Assembly: GCF_030848805.1 (NCBI RefSeq) | Contig: NC_092361.1 | Coordinates: forward strand, 15,149,406 to 15,213,405 | Source of the DNA: Temnothorax longispinosus | Taxonomy: Eukaryota > Arthropoda > Insecta > Hymenoptera > Formicidae | Reading direction: 5' to 3' | Length of the DNA stretch: 64,000 bases | Shown: positions 1 through 11,200 of the stretch, in pieces | Numbering within the stretch: position 1 is the first letter of the stretch | Layout: every line of letters begins with the position of its first letter | Made by a program: the position numbers and the translations under genes | Notes under the pieces: generated by a model | What the model was told of the DNA's origin: nothing | Databases searched by the model: none | The model's input: the letters and a program-made list of their open reading frames with translations, nothing else

Positions 1-740
1 ACCGATTAAGTTAATACGAGTTTGGTCAAAGTCCGTCAGCAGCTTGAAATTTGTTCACCATATTTATTCTCTAACGGGATAAAATTTTGGGAGGATAAGA
101 AAAAAGTGGACCTTTTTATACTTTTGAGATTCTTTAAGAACGGAGAAATTGTTTTATAAGCTCGCTTTATACAACAATAGAGATAAGAAATTATTATCCT
201 ACGGACTTACAAGATATTTTTTACAAGCACCCTTATGAGATTGTATGTGGAACGATATACTTGAGCACGGCAGCTTTCTATCAGCTGCAAAGAGACCGTA
301 TCGAGCTCGTAACGATCTACTAGTTACTATTGTTAAGCTCGTTATCACGTTTCAAATCCTTATTAGCAACTATAACGTCTTGTCACGAGTAAAATTCGCC
401 GATCGCGATATTGGTCCGAGCGAATCTATTTTCGATGAAACTATTTAGCTTATAGCTCGGTGCGAGCTATTAACACGAGCCTTTCGAGAAGCGGATAACT
501 CTGTGATAATGAAAGATGAACTGAAAATGGAAAATGTCAAATGTGTTAAGTGCATAGAGTGCGCTCTTTAACATTAATTAAGTTGATTAATCGACAGATA
601 TTTATTTTCATAGCAATCATTAAAGTAATTAATTATTCAAAAGGCAAAAGTCTAAAAGATGTCTAAAATATGTTCCAAATATATAAATGTCTTCCTGACG
701 TATTTTAGACTTTCGTGCTGTTTGGATAATCTGACACGTT

Positions 741-781
<41 letters not shown>

Positions 782-946
782 TAATCTGTTTGGTATAATA
801 ACGTGCATATACAAAAATATTCATAAAATGATATTTATGAGTTTGGCACTCAACACGTTCGAGACTTTCCGATTTGATCGGGGTAATACGATTCGTTGTT
901 CTTGTGGCTATTCACAATAGTCCTTTAGAGCACGGATGATCTACGA
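1..946. other. Non-coding, AT-rich
   Basis: No convincing exon. A TTTATT (AATAAA on the minus strand) near 600 could serve as a polyadenylation signal for the exon at 947-1095. Confidence 0.5.
741..781 (+). repeat. (TC)n microsatellite
   Basis: Nearly pure TC dinucleotides with one TTT interruption. Confidence 0.95.
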
Positions 947-1095
947 TCAATCCAATGATAACACCGATTCGACAGAGGATCTATTTCTCAATGGTAATTT
1001 CGGACCACCGAGATAGCTCAATGGATTGCCGAAAGTTCGTTGACCATCCGGCAAGAAGATAGGAGACGTATTGAAAGTTATCGGCTTGCCTGGTG
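947..1095 (-). CDS. Coding-like orphan terminal exon (possible alternative axo tail)
   Basis: After a good acceptor (TATTTTCTTTTAG) the frame reads APGKPITFNTSPIFLPDG, later LSYLGGPKLPLRNRSSVES, and ends VLSLD then TGA at 949-947, 48 complete residues. Composition and codon use are coding-like against AT-rich flanks. It needs one incoming base; axo exon 23 supplies G, giving an Ala codon just as in exon 24. I see no other exons of an independent gene between here and 4728. It may be an alternative axo last exon, a separate gene's end, or chance. Confidence 0.4.
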
Positions 1096-1177
1096 CTAAA
1101 AGAAAATAGTCTTCGTAATTAACTCTGCCCGACTGGCAGATTTCTCTAAAAATTATACATACAAACAAGTGTTTCAT

Positions 1178-4100
1178 GACTATATTTAAAAAGCAATTGA
1201 AAATATATCTTTGGTTATTCCCTCAGTGATTAAATTAGCAAGATATAATAAATGAAATAAAGAATAATTATATCTTTTTAGTTTTTATGAAAGAAATTAG
1301 GATAATGTAGGAAGTAGGAATGTTAAAATATTTTTCGGATTATTATGTGCAAGAATTAATAATCTACTTTCTTATGCAATATTGCATATGTTATTAGAAT
1401 CCTATCTAAAAAAAGGTTTCTTAAAACAAAGAAGTCTTTTCTTTGCATGTGTTACTGACCTAAGTAGTTTCCTTGCATCTTCGATTGTCTTCCAATGTCT
1501 CCTTCCGCGGGCGCCTAAATGAAGCGAAAGTTTATTTTAAAATACTCAATTCTCTCGCCGTATAGCAATGACAGAAACAATAGATTCATTCTGTTTTCTT
1601 CAATCTTTCTGGTTAGTGCGTATATGTAGCAAACACGCTTAGACACTTTGAAGGCTTGCCTCGTAGAACTGCAGACGTTTCTGCAGCTCAAAGCGTGCAT
1701 GCGATGAAGTGAAAATGTTTCTCACGTGCCACGAATAAATGCCCGTTTCGACATCGGGCAATTCCGATTAATCGCTGTTTATGCACTCGTGCAGGTTTGC
1801 GATAAAAGGCTTCATCGATGTCTTCGTAGAGCATTCTTAAATCGACGATTAGTCTAACCTGGGAATGGCTGCGCCGGTTGTAATTTACATCAAGCATTGG
1901 CATCGGTATATTCAGATTTCGATTCAAACGCGCGAAAGTAATTTTATTTGTTGCAATACAAACATGACGATTACATTTCTTCGTAACATTTAAAACTAAA
2001 CTTAGAATCTTTTGATTTTATTCTCTAGATTCCCTAAAAATACAGGAGATCAAAGAGATTCTTCAATTATATCCTTCGGATCTTTAATAAATTCCTTTCA
2101 AGTAATAAAAGAATTAAGTTATATCGTATTATCATGCACATGCTTACCTAAAATGCGTTATAGAATTGATTCATATAAGTAACATGTAAAATACAACCTG
2201 CCGAATTGTTTGTTCATTCCCGGGTTAAAAGACTTCGTCGTGAGAAAAGGCGGCGAACTTGCAAGAAGAAGCTTGGCGGTGTAGGAGAGGCGTGAGAGAT
2301 GGTTACAGCGATGCAACAAACTCGAGTTAATGGAAAAAAATCGTATATTTCCTCTGTCATTTCGTCTGTATATAACATGCTATAAAATGTATCTCAAGAC
2401 TCACGGATTAATGTCTAAGATTTGCTAATTACTTCAGGAGAATATAAATCTTTTCGTCATTCCGAAAGGGATGCATCGTAACGATTCTATCGAGAGGAGA
2501 AGGTACATTTGAACACGCAATATATCTCTTTCGTTCGCCAGCTATGGTTTTGTGAACTGTTAATACAGTTTATGTATACAGTTTAATGAAACATTTAAAG
2601 AAAAACGGCAAAAATAAAAATGCAGAAATTGTCAGAAGTTGAAATCATAAAATGCAAAACGCTAACAGCTCATTAATTAAAGTTACGGGATAATAAAATT
2701 TTTCGTATTAATTTCAATAGTGATAAAATATTTTTTTAGCTAAATTACAATCTATATATTTGTAGCTAAATTATAATCTTTTGTATGTACATATAATGGT
2801 TTATATTTTATCTGTAGCCATATAAAATAATCGCAGTACTGCGATTATTTTACGATTATATATAGTGCGTTTGTTTGTACTCAAATTCATAATAATATTA
2901 TCCCAAGGAATTTCTTGTTAATTGCCAATGCATCTGAGGAAGTAGATTTAGATGTAACACACTATGTAAATAATAAATTGGATCTTGCGATTCAGAGAGG
3001 AATAAGAGCTGCGAAAGATGCAAGCTAAGATGCTGATTGTCGAGCTAACATTCGTATAGATTATTATCGACGTGCATGACACATCGTACCTCTATAATTC
3101 GCACGATGTTTCCGTTTCATCGGGTTTTAAAATGGAGTCTAACGGTATAACGCTCTCCTCAACATTAGACCAATCGCTGTGCTGAAAATATGTCTGATAT
3201 ATTTAAAGTCTGAGATACTGGATCTCGGATTATGGGTGATTCGCGATATATGCTTTGTGAATTTTATCGCATGATTTATTTTGTGTGATCGCCACCAAAA
3301 AGCACACAAAACGCCACACTTTGTACGATTGCACGAAGCAGCGAAATCAAACTAAACGCGCGGGTGTACACGTAAAAAATAAACTATAGAATTATTATAC
3401 GTTACGTATTAAAAATAATATCACCATAAAAATACCTTTTTAAATTTATTATATACAATATGACCCCAACCAATCGATTCAGCCTATTAAAAGTTTCATT
3501 TGTTTAGCTGTTTTTTTTTAGATTTAGAGAGGATATGACAATCGTGCCTCCGCTCGATGATTCAAATATAGATATACTTTCTGTCTCGCTGCCTGTATCG
3601 CGGGGACGTAATAAACCAGCTGCTTGATAAAATATTCTCTACAAATTCGTAATAATTCATTCAGAATAATTTTTATAATATCTGAATAGTTAATTTTTTA
3701 GGTGTACACCGCGGCAATAACATAAATCTATGCTATGGTGACATTTTTTTAGTTAATTGCGTTGAATCAGATATAATCAGATATAATGATATCGTAAAAA
3801 TACAAATGTTTTTAATCGATAAAATAATTCCATTTTTTTTTTTTTTTTTAAATAATACTACTGGATTCTTTTTCTCTATCTCAAAGATATGGGTCTTCAT
3901 CGTCTTATCTCAGTATATTCGTTGTAAATTTACTCTCAATGTTACTTTTATCTCGTTATCGTAAAGTTATTTTATAGGCACTAGAGTCTTAAAATAGTCT
4001 TTTGCTCGAGCTAAGTACGTATGGCTTCTTCTACAGCTAATCAATACTGGAAAAATACTGACGACGTGCTACGTAAGAAACACAAATAGGTGCTTGACTA

Positions 4101-4727
4101 TACACGCTAACGTTACTTTACTCGAATGTCTTTTTCTCTCCGAATGTGGCTCTGAGCCAGACTTTGAATCAAATGTATATACTGATTTACGTGTAACTAA
4201 CTCATAAAATTATGTAAGTAAAACATAGTTTGGGATAGGAAATTAGTGTTCACGCTGCAATGTAAACTATACGCGACAATTTCAAAGCAATACAAGCACT
4301 TTACCGAGCCTTCAACGATCGATTGTCATTTTTCATCATTAGAACAACGCGTTGTTGTGCCATTTCATTTTTAAATAGTGAACCTCTATTGTTCTCACGC
4401 GCAAAATGTGATTTTGAGCGGATAATTATGCGTGCTAGAGCTAGTTACGTATGGCTAAATGTTATTACAGGTGCCTAACTCACAAGTTTCCTATTTAAAT
4501 AAATATCAGAAATTTTGAGTTAAGCATCTTTGACTGTTAGCCATGTTATATTTCAACCACACTCAGCGATCTTGCTACGCTCATACTGTTGCTAAATTGT
4601 GTCGTCTTAAAATTTACATATATACGTGATTGTCATTAGTGAACGATCGCTTCACGCGGTATTTACAATAGTCGAAACGCACGACTATTTTTGAACGTAT
4701 ATTAATTATTGTCGTAAGTCAGTTTAA
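1178..4727. other. axo 3' flank: 3'UTR and intergenic sequence
   Basis: AT-rich. Minus-strand AATAAA motifs at about 3446 and 3274 are candidate polyadenylation sites for axo. A 79-residue minus frame at 1688-1927 has no usable splice sites. Diverged direct repeats (TACGTATGGCT) occur near 4013 and 4446. Confidence 0.5.
2824..2851. repeat. Perfect 28-bp palindrome
   Basis: AAAATAATCGCAGT followed immediately by its exact reverse complement, in AT-rich DNA 3' of axo. Confidence 0.9.
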
Positions 4728-5249
4728 TCAATTGTTCGGAGCGCGATTCGCGGGCGCGACGCCGGCGTAGCCTCTGCCTCGAGACTGGAGACTCATTTCG
4801 TCACCATTGATCAACTTCACCGTGACCTTCTCGGGCCGAGCTGCTCCGCGTAGTTTTCGAAACTTGATCGGCGCGTTGAGGTCGAGACTCATCGGCCTCT
4901 TCGGCACGGCGCTCTTCGTGGTGTTATTTGCTCTCGGTATTATACGCTCGGTTTTGATCTCATTCAACCCCGTCACGGAAAAGTTCGTCTCGAGGAGGGC
5001 CTGCGTTTCGTCGGGGTCCAATTCGTCAGTCAAGGAACCTCTCCTCGCCGTCTTGTCTCTTACCGGCATAACGAGAAGCTCGCCATCTTGATCATTACTC
5101 GCGTCCTTTTGTTCCTCTTGTTGATATTCCTGCGGTTGTTCTTTGTTCTCGTCTGCCTCCGGCTCCTGGGTGTCCTCTTCCTCTTCTTCCTCCTCCTCTT
5201 CTTCCTCGCGTTCTTCCAATTCGGGTTCCTCTCTTAGATCTTCCATTGA
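4728..5249 (-). CDS. axo: axo exon 25: acidic C-terminal tail and stop
   Basis: Encodes residues 1859-2031 after a TCTCCGACAG acceptor. It carries eleven consecutive Glu (1873-1883), a Glu/Gln-rich region and a basophilic-kinase-like site RRGSL (Ser1930). It ends in TGA at 4730-4728 with no PDZ-binding C-terminus. The frame is open for the whole exon and codon use is GC-richer than the flanks. Confidence 0.9.
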   Translation of the reverse strand, partial: SMEDLREEPELEEREEEEEEEEEEEDTQEPEADENKEQPQEYQQEEQKDASNDQDGELLVMPVRDKTARRGSLTDELDPDETQALLETNFSVTGLNEIKTERIIPRANNTTKSAVPKRPMSLDLNAPIKFRKLRGAARPEKVTVKLINGDEMSLQSRGRGYAGVAPANRAPNN

Positions 5250-8200
5250 CTGTCGGAGAAAAATAAAATGCTCAATGATTTCTTGAATTGTGACGACATA
5301 GAAAATATTATGCTACGTTTATTGGGCATTGCGAAGAAAGCGTGGATTTGTGAACGTATGGAAAAAATCTTATTTGAGAAATTAGATTGAAAAAATGATC
5401 ATGGAAATTATTTCTGTTATCTCGATGTAGTAGATTGTGTACCGGTATTCATAATCGGTTCTTATATTTAAGACCATCTTAAGTACAATCTTAAGATGTT
5501 ATTAACCAATCACAGAACCGTATTAGCATCTTAAGTTATTACTTAAGACGGTCTTGAAATAAGATCTGATTATGTTTCTTCATAATGCAATATGTCGACA
5601 GATTTAGTGAATTGTGAATATAGTGCGAAGTCAGATGCAGAAACGATATCCTTTAAAGAAAAAGCGATTCAGTCAGTTTATTTTTCTTTTTGCATTCAAT
5701 GTATTTGTCATAAGAATGCGTCATAATGTGGATGAATGCAAATATACAATAAGTCAACAATTTCGACAAATGCATGCAAAGCCCTTTTGCAAGCCTGATC
5801 AAGCCAAATATGCATTTTTTTTTACAAAAAAGAAAAAATCTTTACGAATGGGTTCGGTTTCACAGGTTTAATGACGATGCCTGTATTTACCCCTAGGAGC
5901 TCCTTTTTCTCTGGTTCTTCGTCTGCTGCAATGTATATAAAAATACAAGTATTAAATTTTGATGATAAAGCAAAATTTTGTGAAAAACGATACATATATC
6001 AGGCATTTTTACACATCTTTATATTATTTATTTTCAAGAACGTTTAAATAAAGACTCACTGTTCTTCTTTTCGATAAACTCCAATATTGAAATTCCAATA
6101 TGATGAATAGTGTTTCAAATATTTAATAGATGAGGTAGAACTGAGTTTGAATTTTTACTGTCAGATTTTATTTGTTAAGAAATTGGAAGAAGAAAAAAAA
6201 AGTTCTGTTCTAGTACCCATTTTTTCCGATATTTTCTACGAATTGAAACAGATTAGAGTACCTTTAATGTGAACTTTCTTATCGTTCATTAAGTCCTTGG
6301 GTTCCGCATTCGGCAGTGGTTTGTATTCTTTGGCATTGGGCACTTTCGCGTGAGTTCCATTCGGCCTCTTGTCGTCGTCCATCACGTTCTTGAAGCCGAC
6401 CGCTTTTACGCCGCTCGGGGTTACCAGGGGTTCCGTGTACTGCTGCGATTGCCACCTCTGCGAGCCGGAAGGGCTGGCCGCACCCGAGGCCGCGTCGCGA
6501 CGTCGTTGACGATCCTTGCGTGCGCTTCGCCATACCTCGTAAATACACCCGAGCACCGCGGCCACGAAGACGCAACACAGGGCTATGAAGATGTACGTTC
6601 CTGCACCCTGCTCCTCCTGGGTGGCGTTTGAATACTGCGATTTGTACAGGATTCTTTCCGGTGGATCCTCGACCCATGCTTTGTCGCGCCCCTTTAAGAT
6701 ATTTTGTAACTTAAAATGTATTGGCTTTTTGTACCGAATGAACATTTGTTTATGATATGTTGGTGTTAGGCTATTGTAAGCAATATTAAAGAAAATATTT
6801 TATGAGAGCTCATATAGTTTTAGTTCGGATGTGAAAGAGTATAATAATTAATTTATATTTCGAAATATATCAGTTGAGAAACAAAGATTATTTAACAATT
6901 TATCATCGTTTAAAGATTGCAAATTATTTCAAATCCATAAAACACGTAAATTTACCGCATTACGTTCTTTGATACGTAAGATAATAGATGCAAAATTAAT
7001 GTGAAACTGGTTAATGAAGTATTTAATTTCTGAGTTTCTCACCACGCTATCGTTCTTGGGCGGTTCAAGACCACCTGGTTGAACATGGAAGACCGCACAT
7101 TGGGCGCTTCTAACGCCGGCGGGTATCGTTGCCCTCACAGTCTCGCTGCCCTGTTTCGTAAAGAGCATGTATTCCTCTAGCGGTTTCATATCGGCACCTC
7201 CATTGATTGATATCACGACGTCTAAAAGAAACGTATAATTTGCAATTTGTTTTGACCATGTTTGTTTTGTCTAACATAAGAGAGACATAAATGATGCTAA
7301 GGGACACAAATTTAGCAACAGACATTGAGAGATTCCAGAGAAAACTTACTGCTGAGGCAGCCGGTGTATCCCTTGTAAGCGATAAATCGCGAATCGGTGG
7401 TGTTCAATCCGCCAAGCTGTATCTCCGTGGCGCCCGGAGGTTCGTCCTCGTCTGGTATCGGTATTCTTGGAATTGACAGCAATACGACGGGCTCACGGTC
7501 GATCTAAAATTATATACAAATTATAAAGTACGGTATTTCATAATACATGGAAAAAAAACCAAAAGAAATGATAACTAACTAAGAGGGTGGTCGTGTTGTT
7601 ATCGCGAACATAGTAAACGCTGTGACGTGCACCGTTCAGGAAATTCCGATCGCTCAGGCGCACTCCAGCCGCCAAGCCCTCCCTGTCCTCTTCGAAGATG
7701 AGCTGTCCCTCGGACGTCAAGGCCACCAACAAGTAGTAGCTCCTTCTGGAAAAAAGTTCTTCGAAAAACATCCAGGACTCCAGGCGTCGGTGACTGGTGT
7801 CGGAACGGTCGAGTATTACACGGGGATTAAAGAAAATATTAAGATCGATGCTTTACTTGTTGTCGGTCTGTACTAGCAGCAACGCGGTGGTACGCTGTCG
7901 CAGTTCGTTCGTTGAGAATGCCAGCTGTACTTTCACCTGGTTCACTTCGCCCTCGAGTTCGAATTCGCGCTGAAGTACACTTTCTCCGCTGAAATCGGCG
8001 CCCTTTTCTATGTGAAAAAAAAAAAAAAAACAATTTTATGCAGAAATTTTATTTTTTATTTTAATTTATATTTTTGCATTTAGCTCAAACTTAAAAGGTA
8101 CATTTTTTAACACAACATATAATGACAGATAAGCTTACCGTCGGCACAATGTTCGCCAAAGTAGGACGTCAGTTCGCAATTACAGGAAGACTCCTGCCTG

Positions 8201-11200
8201 CCGAAATCCTCCGTGCAGATTCCTAAATTTTTGCATGGCATCGCGTCGCACTTCATTTGACAATTCGGCAGAACGCCTTTACTCCCTTCATGATTCGCTT
8301 CGCTAGCTAAGCTCGGTAGATCGACGAGATATTTGCCGATCATGAGTCCTCGCAAGCAGCCAATGTAACCTTTAATTAAAGCGCCTTCTTTTCCGACTCT
8401 GAGCAGATTGTCAGGATCGAATCCTCCTAAATTTACCTAAATGAATGATAAATATTTATTAATTTATTTAGATATGTATGCATCTTGGTTTGTATATATT
8501 CACTCTGACTATTATATATATATTATACATTAAAAAATAATCCAAGAAGCCATTCTCATTACAATTATGTTTTATAGTATCCTAAAAAGATGTCATAATT
8601 TTTTAAAGCTGCTTAGATATCTTTTGAATATTTTTCAGACTTATTTGACATTTTAGTTTAAAACAAAAAATCAGTATCTATAATATCTATCGATCAATAT
8701 CAGTATTTAAAGACCCACTTGGAAATAATCGGTAGGAGGTGCTGGCGGCCGCTGTGGTGCAAGAACTTCTTTCTCCGGATTCGTCCAAGGTTTATTCGAA
8801 TACGTGTCTAGGAGTATCGGCGTTGCATTCAATGTGACGTTATATTCGTTCACGTACAATGTGGTCCAATTCTCGCCTCGAATTATAGCGATTTGCACGG
8901 AGATTCCCGTGTTAACATCTGGAAAAAGAAAAACAGATTATTTGTCTATAACTTCTAATACGCACGTCGCATATATTGATTTGCATGCAATATGAAAGGA
9001 TTTTAAATTACTTGGATTTTCCACGGTGATATTCTTGATCTCGTTGCCAGCGTTGAAGAGGTATACTATATTAGTGCCGTTTGAGATATAGAGGTGTACG
9101 AAATTGTTCAAGTGATCGTTCGCATAAAGTATCAGAGAATGGGTATCGTAAGTTCTTAAATTAATTAAAATATTTTCCAGCAGCATGCTTTTCAGCTGCA
9201 ACCTTTCCTCATTGTCATCCGATCCGAAGTAGTTCTTCTTCAAGAAAGCTCCCGGTGAGGTGAACGTCAGAGCTTTGTTGTTGATATCTGGATTCGGGAA
9301 TATCATTTTAATACTTAGCACTCAAATTGAATAATACATTTCAAATTGGCCTTAAATTAATATTAAAAAAAGTGGAAAACTATGGAAAGCCTTAGAAGTA
9401 TATGTATAATCTCATTTATAATTTAAAAATAAATTTAAGATATATTTTAAAAAATATTTAAAAATAATTTCTTCAAGTAATCGAGTAAAATTACTTACTC
9501 GTCTCGCAATAAGTGCCTAAGTGTGCCCATCGATTTTCACACACGCATTCGAAATTACTCCACAACTCGACACATCTAGCACCGTTCTGACACTTATTAG
9601 GTTGGCACGAAGGCTTGCAGTCTTTAATGATCTCCGATAGATGTACCGACATATAACTATGGATGTCTAATATTTCTCCGTTGACAACGAGACCGCGAAA
9701 ACAACCGATGAGACCTTGTCGAACGGAAGAAGTCTTCAAATGTTCTCTAAAAATCAAAGGATGATTCGAATGAAGAGTTAACGCGCGAAATCGAATAAAA
9801 ATCATTATTTATTATAATAAATAAATTAATTGTGACAATTAATTATCAATTTATGAAGTTACTCACGCAGTGGCACCGCCGATGAACATGGAACCTTCGA
9901 AAGGCCCAAACTCCTCTTCGGGATACAAATTCACCATTCGAAAATCAGTGTTGATCATAAATCTCACATGATAGTCGTTGTAGTCGATCCAAATCTTTTG
10001 CCACTCGCCATTATTCAGTTTTCGTCGGCTTTCCACTTGCAACTCGCGATTGGTACCGGTATTCAGGGTGAAATTAAAGGTCAATCGATATTCCGATGTT
10101 AGAGCGACCATGAAAGAGGGATAGTTACTCCGGATCGGCGGTTGATACAGAAGAATAGCTTTCTCGCCTGTCGTTCGGAAGCTGAAGGCTATATCACCCT
10201 TCCTCCAACCAGGCACTTCAATATACGATTGCGATGTCGTGAACGTTACCACGTATTTCTGTGTATCTAGAAATCATCATTAATCATCATTAATCTCACA
10301 AATGTGATGTTGCTTTCAAAAATGTTTTGTAGATATTATTCATGATTGTTCACGTGATAGTATTTATCGTAAATAATTGCTCTAAAAGTCTTATTTTTAT
10401 TGCTTAATTTACTTTGAAGAAGTAAAATTATATTAGTTAAATAGAAGACATATAGCTTCTATCTGCAAGTCAATATGTATTTGCATACTTGTTTCAACAC
10501 ATTCCAATGGCCCTAAAGTGATACGTCCTCGAGCATCTTCCTCGAGATCTCTCTGCTGCAAGAATACCATTCCGGTGATGCCTAAGGAATCAGGTGTTTC
10601 GTAGTATCCCTCATCTGACAGCCACTTTCCGGCGTTTCCCGCAGACACGTCGCAATTACAGCTCAAGTTGGAATTCACGCATGTTCTGTTCACTAAAGTA
10701 AAATTAATAAATAACAACCTTCGCGAGACAACGATTAAGCCTTTGCAAATGCAGATGTTTTAAAATTTATTTCTACAAGTCGCATTAGAAATTTATTTAA
10801 GAAAGGACTCACTTCCACAAGGACAGGATCCACGATTGACGTTTCCGATGTAATCGACGGTGGTACCTTTGGAGCCTAAGAACCATGTGGCACTGTGCAG
10901 CTCCAAGGGTGCCTTGTAACAATCGTACTTTACATATTGGCTACAATAAAGCGAGTGCGAGATCAGCTCCTGAAGCATCTCGGCGGTGAACTGCCTATAC
11001 TTGATGCTGAAGGAGAAATCGCTCTCGATAATAGATCTGACGTCTATTTGGGAGGGTAAATTGTGCTCGACGATCGTTTTAGTCGAATCTTCGATCGATT
11101 GGAATTCGCATTTTACCAAGGCGGGCGGAAATCGACCGTTGCCATCGATGTCGATTTTATAAACGTCATCTTGCGTGTATCCCAGAAGAGCCAATTCTTC

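Noticed and set aside
1688..1927. 79-codon minus frame upstream of the orphan exon
   Set aside because: No acceptor at its 5' edge, and its donors do not convincingly match the 947-1095 exon.
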